Below, in pieces: positions 37,417 through 45,227 of a stretch of DNA of 64,000 bases (position 1 is the first letter of the stretch; the number at the start of each line of letters is the position of its first letter). The DNA comes from an uncultured Bacteroidales bacterium (GTDB lineage: Bacteria > Bacteroidota > Bacteroidia > Bacteroidales > F082), in assembly GCA_905234765.1 (NCBI GenBank), contig CAJOIF010000019.1, forward strand, positions 1 to 64,000, read 5' to 3'. Position numbers and translations under genes: made by a program. The notes beneath the pieces are model-generated. The model was not told the DNA's origin, made no database searches, and saw only the letters and a list, made by a program, of their open reading frames with translations.

Positions 37417-39159
37417 TTAATAGGCTTTGTACTTGTCGCCAGTCTTCTCGATGAGGATGCGATAGTACTCGTCGCTGTACTTGGGGTGCTCGCTCTTGAT
37501 GGGCGTGTACTTTTGTCCGGGTTTGGCGGGCTGGGCTGTGTTCAGGTTGCCGTCCATGTATTTCATGAACAAGTCATGATAAAGCTTTTGCCATGCTTGG
37601 GTCATCTTTTGGGCTTGGTTGCAGGAGAATTGTGTCAGTTCGCGCACCTGTGCTTCTTTGCCTTTGATGGTGGCCACACGCTTGTCGAGTTCGGGGACGG
37701 CTTTTTCTGCCCAGTTGGTTTCCATGTCGCGCTGGCGCTTGCGGATCTCAGGATGGATGTAGTCATACTTGGTGTAAGCCCAGTTGCTCATCTGGTTGAA
37801 GGTCCAGAAAGCGGAAGTCTCCGACCACTCGCTCATTGAGCCGTTGCCTTCGCGGAAGCACTCGGGAATTTCGGTCATGCAGGTGTACATCGGGCAGTAA
37901 ACGGTGTTGTCGGTGTCGTCCACGCCGAACCAAATGATGCCGCCAATGGGCCATTCGAGGTAACCGCGGCTTTGGGCCACGAAACTGAAGCCGGTCTGCT
38001 GGGTGGCGGTGGTGCGCTCATGCACATAGGACACACCATCGACTTTCCAGTCCATGGGACGCCAACGGTAGGGGCAGTGGAACGGACCAGCACCCACGTC
38101 TTGCGACATGTCGAGTTCTGTGCCCTCGAGGTGGTCACGCATGAAGTCCATCATGTCGAGCACGCTGACCTTCTTGTTGGGCTTCACCCACAAAGGCATA
38201 CGGTTGGTCGGGAAGTTGTCGGGGGTTTGGCACATATTGGCCGTGTAGGGCTGGGCGCGCTTGATGTCGCGACCCGTAGCATAGCCCCAATAGTCTTTCA
38301 TGTTGTCGGTCACCTTGTTGAACATGGCCCACACGCGGAGGTCGCAGAAACGGGCACCGTCGAAAGTGACAGGGTTGTAGACATCGGAGAAGGAAAACTT
38401 GTCATCGGGACCGTCATAAAGTTTGGCTTGCTTGGCGAAGCTGATGACGTCGTCGGCATAAACACAGTCGATGTTCGGGTCTTTCAGCAGTTTGTCGATG
38501 TTCTTGAAAGTGATGCTGGTCTTGCACTTGCGCGAGGCCAAAGGGAAAGTGGTGATGCGGGCTTGGTTGGCGTGACCGCTCACATAGCCATCGGGGATGC
38601 GGCGGGCTACCCACACGGCACCTTTGTTTTCCTTGCCCTTGCCAATCATTTCAAGAATCCAGCACTCTTCGGTGTCGGAGATGGAGAACGACTCACCCTC
38701 GCTGACATAGCCGTAGTTGGCCACCAGTTCGCCCATGCACTTGATGGCTTCGCGGGCGGTCTTGGCACGCTGTAAGGTGATGTAAATCAAGCTGCCATAA
38801 TCGATGATGCCGGGGCCGTCATACAGACTCTCGATGCCGCCATAGGTCGTCTCGCCGATGGCCAGCTGCCATTCGTTCATATTGCCGACCACGTTGTAGG
38901 TGTGGGCCACTTGCGGGATTTGGCCGCGGAACACGCCGCCGTCCCAATCGTATACGTCAAGCATGGTGCCAGCGGGCCAATCTTTGGCAGGATAGTGATA
39001 GAGCTCGCCATAAAGCACATGGCTGTCGGCGGCATAGCTAATCATGCAGGAGCCGTCGGTAGAGGCACCTTTGGTAATGAGGAAATTTGTGCAGGCATTG
39101 GCTTTCCCGAAGGAAAAAACAAGAACCAAAGCCACAATTGCAGTGAATACTTTTTTCAT
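37417..39159 (-). CDS. Secreted C69 family dipeptidase
   Basis: 580 residues. I chose MKKVFTAIVALVLVFSF at 39159, which gives a clean signal peptide; upstream codons are not needed. After cleavage the mature protein begins CTNFLITKGASTDG, with Cys as the N-terminal nucleophile of the PepD/C69 Ntn-hydrolase fold. Other family motifs are NMNEWQLAIGETT and DTEECWILEMIGKGK. It likely releases dipeptides in the periplasm or outside, in keeping with the S46 peptidases nearby. glnS follows 33 bp later and may be co-transcribed. Confidence 0.92.
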   Translation of the reverse strand: MKKVFTAIVALVLVFSFGKANACTNFLITKGASTDGSCMISYAADSHVLYGELYHYPAKDWPAGTMLDVYDWDGGVFRGQIPQVAHTYNVVGNMNEWQLAIGETTYGGIESLYDGPGIIDYGSLIYITLQRAKTAREAIKCMGELVANYGYVSEGESFSISDTEECWILEMIGKGKENKGAVWVARRIPDGYVSGHANQARITTFPLASRKCKTSITFKNIDKLLKDPNIDCVYADDVISFAKQAKLYDGPDDKFSFSDVYNPVTFDGARFCDLRVWAMFNKVTDNMKDYWGYATGRDIKRAQPYTANMCQTPDNFPTNRMPLWVKPNKKVSVLDMMDFMRDHLEGTELDMSQDVGAGPFHCPYRWRPMDWKVDGVSYVHERTTATQQTGFSFVAQSRGYLEWPIGGIIWFGVDDTDNTVYCPMYTCMTEIPECFREGNGSMSEWSETSAFWTFNQMSNWAYTKYDYIHPEIRKRQRDMETNWAEKAVPELDKRVATIKGKEAQVRELTQFSCNQAQKMTQAWQKLYHDLFMKYMDGNLNTAQPAKPGQKYTPIKSEHPKYSDEYYRILIEKTGDKYKAY

Positions 39160-39198
39160 ATTGGTGATATTTTGTTGTTTGTCGCAATAATGACGGCA

Positions 39199-39206
39199 CA
39201 AAGATA
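39199..39206 (-). promoter_or_regulatory. -7 box TATCTTTG of the C69 gene
   Basis: 40 bp before the chosen ATG at 39159, which supports that start over the one further upstream. Confidence 0.55.
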
Positions 39207-39250
39207 GGAAATTTTCGATTGGGATTGTAAATGATATATGAAACAAAAAA

Positions 39251-39279
39251 AGAGGATGACTATTTTTTAGTCACCCTCT
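39251..39279 (-). terminator. Terminator of the pspC gene
   Basis: 12-bp arms AGAGGATGACTA / TAGTCACCCTCT with one mismatch, and a T7 run on the minus strand. Confidence 0.7.
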
Positions 39280-39344
39280 AATCCTAATTATCGCAGGGCT
39301 TTACATCAAATTCTCAAACCCCGCCATAAAAATGAAAAACAGTT

Positions 39345-39575
39345 TTAATCGTATTGCTGTTGGTACGATCCATTTTGCTGTTGGTACGATCCGTTTTGTT
39401 TCGGCACGATGAGCGCACATATAAAGTAGGCTAGTAGCGCACTGCCAAAACTGCAGAAAGTGAGCAACACCCACAGCAGGCGGATGATGGTGGAATCCAG
39501 TTCAAAATACTCGGCAATGCCACCGCAAACGCCGCACAAGCGCTTGTCGGTATTCGAACGATACAGCTTTTTCAT
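39345..39575 (-). CDS. Small PspC domain membrane protein
   Basis: 76 residues. MKKLYRSNTDKRLCGVCGGIAEYF is the PspC start; the longer open frame upstream has no such feature. One hydrophobic segment (about 30-55, IIRLLWVLLTFCSFGSALLAYF in part) would anchor it in the inner membrane. The C-terminus carries a 21-base tandem duplication giving two NGSYQQQ units. PspC proteins sense envelope stress in enterobacteria; the role in Bacteroidota is not established. Confidence 0.88.
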   Translation of the reverse strand: MKKLYRSNTDKRLCGVCGGIAEYFELDSTIIRLLWVLLTFCSFGSALLAYFICALIVPKQNGSYQQQNGSYQQQYD

Positions 39576-39609
39576 TGTTTTTTTCCTTTCGTTGTTTGGT
39601 TGAACGGCG

Positions 39610-39617
39610 CAAAAGTA
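39610..39617 (-). promoter_or_regulatory. -7 box TACTTTTG of pspC
   Basis: 35 bp before the ATG at 39575. Confidence 0.5.
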
Positions 39618-39687
39618 CGAACAAAAACCATACCATGCCAGAATAATTTTAATCATGGTTCGGGCGGATTTGCAAACCTCTATTGGG

Positions 39688-40707
39688 TTACTTATCTTCC
39701 GCGAAAAGCTCCACATAATCTTTCCCTTCTGGGGGAATGGGCAAATATTCCTCTGAAACCACGGTGAAGACGTAAACAAGCTCCCTTTCGTTTTTGGCCT
39801 CCCTGACGTATTGCCGCTTCAAGCGAGGTTTCGCTCCAGCGATGCCAAGCGTTTCGTGCATCTTCCGTTTGAGTGTTTTCTCCGAGGTTTCACCAAAAGC
39901 CACATGCCACCAGTAAAGTCTTGTGACCTCACCATTACCATTGATGACATGCAGATGCACTACAGGATGCAGCATCTTGTTTCCATTGTGCAATTCCACA
40001 TACATGGCTCGTCCCACGATGTTGCCTCGCTCGTTGACGATGGGCAGGAATTCGATGGGATTCACTTCAGGCTCAAATCGGCGAGGTCCTTCCGCTGGGG
40101 CAGACAAGTCCTTCTCATCGTCCTCTACAATCGGCTGTTTTTCCACCATCTGCGGAAGTTCTTGTTCGATGGTTTTTGGCTTTCGTCTTTCTGTTGGTGC
40201 TGCTTTCACGATAAGCTTGTCGTGGACAATCTGCGTGAGGGTCATCGGCTCAAACGATACTTCCTCCACCACTATCCTTCCCTTTCCTTTCAATTCAATG
40301 ACGTCACCTGGTTTCTTCCCCATCAATGCCTTGGCTATGGGTGAGACAAACGAAACGAGGCCTTTGTTCACGTCGGCTTCATCTACCCCCACGATTCTCA
40401 CCACATGCCCATTGTAGCGCACCCAAGCCCCAAAGCTCACCGTGTCCTTGCTGACCTTGGTGAGGTCGACCTCCACAGCACTGTTGATACGGCCAACGAG
40501 CTGCTTGATTGTTGCGTCGATGAAATTGACCATGATATAGTTGTCGCCCGCCTTGAGACGTTCTTCTTCAAGGCTTTTCAGTTCCTCTTTGAGCGCATCG
40601 AGGCCTTCTTTGGTGACATAGTTGGGCACGCCTTGGGGCAGGTAAGCCCTTGGTGGCACCATTGGAATCTCTTCTTGATCGCCTTCTTTTATGAACCCCC
40701 TACTCAT
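39688..40707 (-). CDS. GreA/GreB-type elongation factor fused to a degenerate Nudix domain
   Basis: 339 residues from MSRGFIKEGDQEE at 40707; codons before it come from the repeat at 40714. Residues 28-80 form a short helical hairpin and 88-155 the Gre C-terminal FKBP-like domain (DEADVNKGLVSFVSPIAKAL, GKKPGDVIEL). The hairpin tip lacks the GDLSENAEY acidic loop of GreA, so transcript cleavage stimulation may be lost. After a charged linker (about 165-212), residues 217-330 look like a Nudix domain, with HVAFGETSEKTLKRKMHETLGI-type spacing (about 268-289) but RKMHET in place of the catalytic RExxEE. RNA polymerase binding is likely; the second domain probably binds rather than hydrolyses. Confidence 0.75.
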   Translation of the reverse strand: MSRGFIKEGDQEEIPMVPPRAYLPQGVPNYVTKEGLDALKEELKSLEEERLKAGDNYIMVNFIDATIKQLVGRINSAVEVDLTKVSKDTVSFGAWVRYNGHVVRIVGVDEADVNKGLVSFVSPIAKALMGKKPGDVIELKGKGRIVVEEVSFEPMTLTQIVHDKLIVKAAPTERRKPKTIEQELPQMVEKQPIVEDDEKDLSAPAEGPRRFEPEVNPIEFLPIVNERGNIVGRAMYVELHNGNKMLHPVVHLHVINGNGEVTRLYWWHVAFGETSEKTLKRKMHETLGIAGAKPRLKRQYVREAKNERELVYVFTVVSEEYLPIPPEGKDYVELFAEDK

Positions 40708-40713
40708 AGAAAA

Positions 40714-40789
40714 GACACGAGACTGCGAGACTACGAGACTACGGGACAGGGGCTTGTCTCGAAGTCCCGAAGTCCCGCGTCTCGAAGTC
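40714..40789 (-). repeat. GAGAC/GTCCC inverted element before the Gre-Nudix gene
   Basis: Plus strand runs GACACGAGAC and ACGAGAC units into GTCTCG, GTCCCG and GTCTCGAAGTC. On the transcribed strand it ends six bases before the ATG at 40707, the closest of all six copies to a start codon. Confidence 0.75.
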
Positions 40790-40822
40790 AAAAGATATTA
40801 CAGTTTAATCTTAAACAGTTAC

Positions 40823-42964
40823 TCATTTAATCACCAATTCATCGATGATATTCTGACACTTGCCTACTTTCTCGATGCACCAGAGGAGGTAGCGGGCATC
40901 CATGCAGATGGTGCGCTGCACTTTCTGTTCGAAGCTGAGGTCGCCGCTCATGGCCTCCCAGTTGCCGTCGAAGGCCAAACCGATGAGGTTGCCCTCACCG
41001 TCGATGACGGGACTGCCCGAGTTGCCGCCCGTGATGTCGTTGGTGGTGATGAAGTTGACGACCAGCTCACCGTTTTCGTTGGCATAACGGCCGTAGTCTT
41101 TCTTCGCCACGAGGTCACGCACGTCTTGCGGAATATCGAACTCCCAGTTGCCGGGCACATACTTGGCCATCACGCCGTCCATGGTGGTGTAGTAGTTGTA
41201 GTTGATGGCATCGGCGGCCTTGTATGGCTCCACGGTGCCATAGGTGAGGCGCATGGTGAAGTTGGCATCGGGATAGAAGTTGCGGTCGCTTTGCATCTCC
41301 ATCAGGCCCTTCATGTAAAGACGTTCGCCTTGATTGCCAAGGTTTTGTGCTTCTCTATAACGGGTTAGTATGGTGTTGTAGGAGTCGATGATGTTTATGG
41401 TAAGAGCAAAAAGAGGGTCTTTGTCAAGGCTCTTGGGCTTCTGCATCCACTTCTCCAAACGGGCTTTGTCGGTGAAGATGGACTTCTCGAATGCCTTGGC
41501 CACGTATGCACTGAAGTCGCCATCATTTGCGTCACCGATGCGTGTGACTTCACTCGGACGGAGCTCAGCGGGGATGTTCTTGTAGAATAGTCCAAGTAGG
41601 GCAGTGGTCACGTCTTGGTCCAAAGGCATGCTGTAATCCTTGAAGAAAGCATCCACCAGGGGTTGCATCTTCTCGACAGAGGCCTTGATGTCGGCTTTGT
41701 CGGCTTTGGTCTCAAACATCTTGTTGATGCGCATGAACCTGCGGCTAAGGGTGATGGCTTCGCCGCCGTTCAAACCGGCCTCGCGGTGGTAGACAAAGGA
41801 CTTCTCAATTTTATCGAGGATGTCCCACTTGGCCTTGATACCCTTGAAGATGTCGCTATATTCGGCCTTGCGTTTCGGGTCAGCATTGACCCAGTTCATG
41901 AAGTCTTCCTCTTGGGCGAGACGGCGCTCATAGACATGGTTGCGCTTCAGTTGTTTTACCTGACCGATGTAGTATTTCCAGTAGTTCGACACACTGGCCT
42001 GCTTGGAGGCGTACATGATGAACACCTTTTGGTCGGCATCCATGTGCTTGCGGTAGTTTTCCAACTTCGTGGTGCGGCAGTCGATGATGGCGGGGCCTTC
42101 CTCTTCGATGACGTTCTTCACGGTGTAGGAGGTCGAATAACGGTCGGTCGAGCCGGGATAGCCGAGAATCATAGCATAGTCGCCAGGCTTCACGCCGTCT
42201 AAATTAATAGGAAGGTACCACTTGCTTTTCATCGGAATGTTGTCTGCGCTGTACTCGGCGGGATTGCCATCCTTGTCGGTGTAGACACGGAAGATGTTGA
42301 AGTCGCCCTTGTGGCGCGGCCATGTCCAGTTGTCGGTGTCGGCGCCAAACTTGCCGATGCCCCAAGGCGGGCAGCACACGAGGCGCACGTCCTTGTATTC
42401 GTCATACTCGAAAAGGATGTACTGGTTGCCGCTATAGAAAGGCACAATTTCGATGCGCACGTTGCGGTCGCCTTTGCGGTCTTTCTCAAGCTGGCGTGAG
42501 TTTTTACCGATGAGCTCCTCGCGCTCGGTTTCCGAAGTCTCTGAGGTGACACCTTGCAGCACAGCTTCGGTCACGTCTTCCACCTTATTTAAGAAAAGGA
42601 CAGACAGGCCAGGATTAGGCAGTTCCTCCCCCTTGCTCTTGGCCCAAAAGCCGTCGGTGAGATAGTCGTGCTCGATGGACGAGTGCTTCTGCACATAACT
42701 CAGGCCGCAGTGGTGGTTGGTGAGCAGCAGGCCTTCGGGGGAGATGATCTCGCCCGTGCAGCCGCCACCAAACTGCACAATGGCATCCTTGATGCTAGGC
42801 TGGTTGAAGCTAAAGATTTGTTCCGCCGTGAGTTGACAGCCCATGGCTTGCATTTCGGCCAGATTTTGGCTGTTGAGAGCATAAGGCAGCCACATACCTT
42901 CGTCGGCGCGGGCGACCACAAATGACAGCATTAATGCTGCGAGTAAGGAGAATACTTTTTTCAT
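40823..42964 (-). CDS. S46 family dipeptidyl-peptidase, DPP7-like
   Basis: 713 residues, the usual S46 length, from MKKVFSLLAALMLSFVVARA at 42964 (signal peptide; the longer frame upstream is not needed). Chymotrypsin-like triad: His in LLTNHHCGLSYVQ, Asp in the GADTDNWTWPRHKGDFNIFRVY region, Ser in ITGGNSGSPVIDGEGN. Downstream of the Ser it has AFDGNWEAMSGD; in DPP7 a Gly at this place accepts hydrophobic P1 residues, while DPP11 has Arg. It therefore probably trims hydrophobic dipeptides in the periplasm. A paralogue starts at the window end. Confidence 0.93.
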   Translation of the reverse strand: MKKVFSLLAALMLSFVVARADEGMWLPYALNSQNLAEMQAMGCQLTAEQIFSFNQPSIKDAIVQFGGGCTGEIISPEGLLLTNHHCGLSYVQKHSSIEHDYLTDGFWAKSKGEELPNPGLSVLFLNKVEDVTEAVLQGVTSETSETEREELIGKNSRQLEKDRKGDRNVRIEIVPFYSGNQYILFEYDEYKDVRLVCCPPWGIGKFGADTDNWTWPRHKGDFNIFRVYTDKDGNPAEYSADNIPMKSKWYLPINLDGVKPGDYAMILGYPGSTDRYSTSYTVKNVIEEEGPAIIDCRTTKLENYRKHMDADQKVFIMYASKQASVSNYWKYYIGQVKQLKRNHVYERRLAQEEDFMNWVNADPKRKAEYSDIFKGIKAKWDILDKIEKSFVYHREAGLNGGEAITLSRRFMRINKMFETKADKADIKASVEKMQPLVDAFFKDYSMPLDQDVTTALLGLFYKNIPAELRPSEVTRIGDANDGDFSAYVAKAFEKSIFTDKARLEKWMQKPKSLDKDPLFALTINIIDSYNTILTRYREAQNLGNQGERLYMKGLMEMQSDRNFYPDANFTMRLTYGTVEPYKAADAINYNYYTTMDGVMAKYVPGNWEFDIPQDVRDLVAKKDYGRYANENGELVVNFITTNDITGGNSGSPVIDGEGNLIGLAFDGNWEAMSGDLSFEQKVQRTICMDARYLLWCIEKVGKCQNIIDELVIK

Positions 42965-42997
42965 TGGGTTATTTGTTTGTTGATTCGAAATTTTCGG

Positions 42998-43005
42998 CAA
43001 AGATA
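42998..43005 (-). promoter_or_regulatory. -7 box TATCTTTG of the S46 gene at 42964
   Basis: 34 bp before the chosen ATG and directly downstream of the terminator at 43008-43040. Confidence 0.55.
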
Positions 43006-43007
43006 AC

Positions 43008-43040
43008 AAAAAACCCCACCTCTTGGGGAAGAAGGTGGGG
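43008..43040 (-). terminator. Terminator between rpmF and the S46 gene
   Basis: CCCCACCT (43014-43021) and AGGTGGGG (43033-43040), perfect 8-bp stem, followed by T6 on the minus strand. Confidence 0.75.
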
Positions 43041-43098
43041 AAAAACAATATAAAGATTATGAAAAAAATCCGATGTTGTCTTTTAATGTGTCGTCTGA
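43008..43098 (-). ncRNA. Candidate small RNA between rpmF and the S46 gene
   Basis: A minus-strand -7 box (TATCTTTG at 43111-43104) lies after the rpmF stop, followed about 60-90 bases later by a perfect terminator and then a second promoter for the S46 gene. A free-standing promoter-terminator pair with no ORF suggests a roughly 90-base RNA. It could also be just a spare promoter inside the rpmF 3' region. Confidence 0.25.
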
Positions 43099-43103
43099 CG
43101 CTG

Positions 43104-43111
43104 CAAAGATA
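43104..43111 (-). promoter_or_regulatory. Extra -7 box TATCTTTG downstream of rpmF
   Basis: 38 bp after the rpmF stop and upstream of the terminator at 43008-43040; no coding region follows before that terminator. Confidence 0.4.
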
Positions 43112-43148
43112 GGAATAATTCCGAAACGCAACGACTTCTCCGACTTTT

Positions 43149-43334
43149 TTACTGCTTGGCAGCCATGACCAGCTGACCTCTGTAGTACAGGTCGCCGTCC
43201 ACATAGTAAGCACGGTGCATGACGTGCATGGTGCCGGTGACGGGATCGACGGTCACGTTAGGAGTTTCGGCTTTGTAGTGTGTTCTTCTCTTCGCGCCTC
43301 TGGTGTGAGACTGTCTTCTTTTAGGATGTGCCAT
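43149..43334 (-). CDS. rpmF: 50S ribosomal protein L32
   Basis: 61 residues. [20 protein letters not shown] is the L32 start (bL32). The usual zinc-binding Cys pairs are absent, so this is the Cys-free form. It follows the DUF177 gene at 35 bp, the widely conserved DUF177-rpmF pair. Confidence 0.97.
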   Translation of the reverse strand: MAHPKRRQSHTRGAKRRTHYKAETPNVTVDPVTGTMHVMHRAYYVDGDLYYRGQLVMAAKQ

Positions 43335-43369
43335 TTTCTTGTTATTTTAACTAGTTAATTACCAATTGT

Positions 43370-43888
43370 TTATTTATCGTTCAAATTTATGTCTTTCAAA
43401 GCGGCCCAACGCGGGTCTATGGTTTCTTCATCAGGTTGGGCAGCAGGAGCGTTCAGCATGGCAATGACCTCGGGGTCACATTGTCCTTCGGGATGCACCC
43501 TGTACATCGGAACAGCCAAAATGATGTATTCGTAAATCAACGAACTGACATCGAAGTCATGTGCATCGGCTTCCACGACGGCTACATCGTCCGACTCTTC
43601 GGCATTCTCCGTACCCAGTTTAATGAAGAACTCCTGCTGGCTTTCAATCGGCAGGTCGAACTCTTCAGCGCAACGGTCGCAAGCCACACGAACCGTCCCT
43701 TTGATGTCGAAACGAAGCGTCAACATGGTCTCCTGTCGGTCAACATCAAGACTTACGGACACCTTACCTTGCTGTATTTCAGAGTATTCCTTGTCAGCAA
43801 AGAAATCGTCATTGATTTCAAACTGATAGGAATGGCTGCCCAAGGCAAGACCGCTCACAGGGATCAGAAATTCGCTTTTCTTTTCCAT
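43370..43888 (-). CDS. DUF177 (YceD family) protein
   Basis: 172 residues from MEKKSEFLIPVSGLALGSHS at 43888; upstream in-frame codons run through a repeat. The central VACDRCAEEFDLPIE holds the CxxC of the family. DUF177/YceD is needed for 23S rRNA accumulation in plants and E. coli relatives and is almost always next to rpmF, as here. Predicted ribosome-biogenesis role is from that association. Confidence 0.9.
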   Translation of the reverse strand: MEKKSEFLIPVSGLALGSHSYQFEINDDFFADKEYSEIQQGKVSVSLDVDRQETMLTLRFDIKGTVRVACDRCAEEFDLPIESQQEFFIKLGTENAEESDDVAVVEADAHDFDVSSLIYEYIILAVPMYRVHPEGQCDPEVIAMLNAPAAQPDEETIDPRWAALKDINLNDK

Positions 43889-43899
43889 TGCGCCTAAAA

Positions 43900-43934
43900 T
43901 TGACTCCGTCGAACTACGTCGAATCTTCGATTTC
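43900..43934. repeat. CGTCGAATCTTCGATTTC repeat, copy 1
   Basis: Lies between the DUF177 start and its promoter. The 18-base core (43917-43934) and the preceding TTGACT are repeated at 46730-46754. The core holds the small palindrome TCGAATCTTCGA. Confidence 0.6.
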
Positions 43935-43940
43935 GGGCTG

Positions 43941-43948
43941 CAAAAGTA
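43941..43948 (-). promoter_or_regulatory. -7 box TACTTTTG of DUF177-rpmF
   Basis: Places the repeat at 43900-43934 at the very start of the transcript. Confidence 0.5.
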
Positions 43949-44003
43949 CAAAATTAATAAATACGATGGCCTTTTGTATTATTTTTTCTTTCTCAAACAA
44001 TGC

Positions 44004-45224
44004 TCAACAGGCTTCAACACCATGTTCTTGCATGAATTTTCGTATGGTTTCGGCATGTCGCCCACGGATGATGACATGGTGGTTGCCGATGGAATGTTGG
44101 AGCAGATAAGGCTTCAGATTAACGCTAAGAGTGATTTGTGTGCGACAGAAATGCTCGCTGTAAGGTGTTTCGATGGCTTGTGCCTCGGCAACAAAATAGC
44201 GTTCAAGCTGTGGGCCACCCCATTTGAATAAGGTGTAGTCGGTCAAAGGCAGTAGACCTTGGATGGCCACGCCGATCCCCGACTCGAAATGCGAGCGGGC
44301 AATGGTCTCGTCGCACATCGTCAGCGGGATGGTACAATGCGCCAGCATAGAGGTTGCATCCGTCAGTTGTGAGGGGTTGGCCATGAAAGCCGCTTCACCG
44401 CACAAACGTTTGGCAAGCAACATGGTGAGCAAGGTCTGCATGTCGCCTTCGCAGCCCGCTACGATGCCTTCGTCGTTGAGCAAAGCTAAAGCCAAACAAC
44501 TCGTCGTGCCACAAGCCTTCACGATGTCGAAACAGCGGATGGTCATGGCATCCAAACGTTCCTCTTGGCAGATGCGCTTGATGGCAAGATAGGCTTTGGC
44601 AGCCTCCAAAATATCATTATTCGAAGGTTCGCGGACGGCCTTGGCGCGTTTCACGATGTCTTGTGCCACCTTATTGGCCTCATTTTGTGGAATGGTATTG
44701 ATGCCTTCGATGAGGCGTTGCAGGTCGATGTCGATGGTTTCGATGCCATAATGTTGCCGCAAATAATCACGGTCGACACCGCTGGCGATTAACCAATCGG
44801 AGGGTTGGCCAAATAACCCGATACGGCCCTGTAGAGACACACGGCCGTGTGTCTCTACCATGGCCGAAATCATTTCATCATTCGTTCCATGCACAATGCG
44901 TCCTTCCATTCCGTTGTTGCCGAGATAGGTCAGGATTTCCAAGGCGGCAGCCAGGGAATTGTTGCGTCCGTCGGCAATCAGGATGACCGATTGACCGTTG
45001 TCGTGCCAGATGCGTTTGAACAGGTTTTCCACGCCACCAGTGGCAATCATCACGGCATCGGGAATGATTTGTAGAGACGCAAAATTTTGCGTCTCTGCAT
45101 TTTCATCACCGATAATGTTGATTTCTGCATGGCATTCGTTTTCCAGCCTTTGCAGCAATTCGGCATATTCCGTCCTGACGAAATCGTCGGTCTGGAAAGA
45201 GGAACGAAGGATTAGAATGTTCAT
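44004..45224 (-). CDS. L-fucose/L-arabinose isomerase-like protein
   Basis: 406 residues, resembling the FucI/AraA isomerase fold: GGVENLFKRIW, GRIGLFGQPSDWLIASGVD, VAGCEGDMQTLLTMLLA and a C-terminal IGNHHVIIRGRHAETIRKF. Glu in CEGDM and the His of GNHH would be metal or active-site residues. It is shorter than true FucI (about 590). The substrate is not clear. It lies three bases after the thioredoxin gene and is co-transcribed. Two palindromes are embedded in the coding sequence, at residues 43-52 (AETQNFASLQ) and 123-132 (VETHGRVSLQ), exactly 80 residues apart. Confidence 0.75.
   Translation of the reverse strand: MNILILRSSFQTDDFVRTEYAELLQRLENECHAEINIIGDENAETQNFASLQIIPDAVMIATGGVENLFKRIWHDNGQSVILIADGRNNSLAAALEILTYLGNNGMEGRIVHGTNDEMISAMVETHGRVSLQGRIGLFGQPSDWLIASGVDRDYLRQHYGIETIDIDLQRLIEGINTIPQNEANKVAQDIVKRAKAVREPSNNDILEAAKAYLAIKRICQEERLDAMTIRCFDIVKACGTTSCLALALLNDEGIVAGCEGDMQTLLTMLLAKRLCGEAAFMANPSQLTDATSMLAHCTIPLTMCDETIARSHFESGIGVAIQGLLPLTDYTLFKWGGPQLERYFVAEAQAIETPYSEHFCRTQITLSVNLKPYLLQHSIGNHHVIIRGRHAETIRKFMQEHGVEAC
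44831..44858. repeat. 28-bp perfect palindrome inside the FucI-like gene
   Basis: Arms GTAGAGACACACGG; encodes part of VETHGRVSLQ on the minus strand. Same outer arm (GTAGAGAC) as the palindrome at 45071. Confidence 0.85.
45071..45098. repeat. Second palindrome of the same type inside the FucI-like gene
   Basis: 45073-45096 is a perfect 24-bp palindrome with arms AGAGACGCAAAA; encodes part of AETQNFASLQ in the same reading phase as the copy at 44831. Confidence 0.85.
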
Positions 45225-45227
45225 GGT

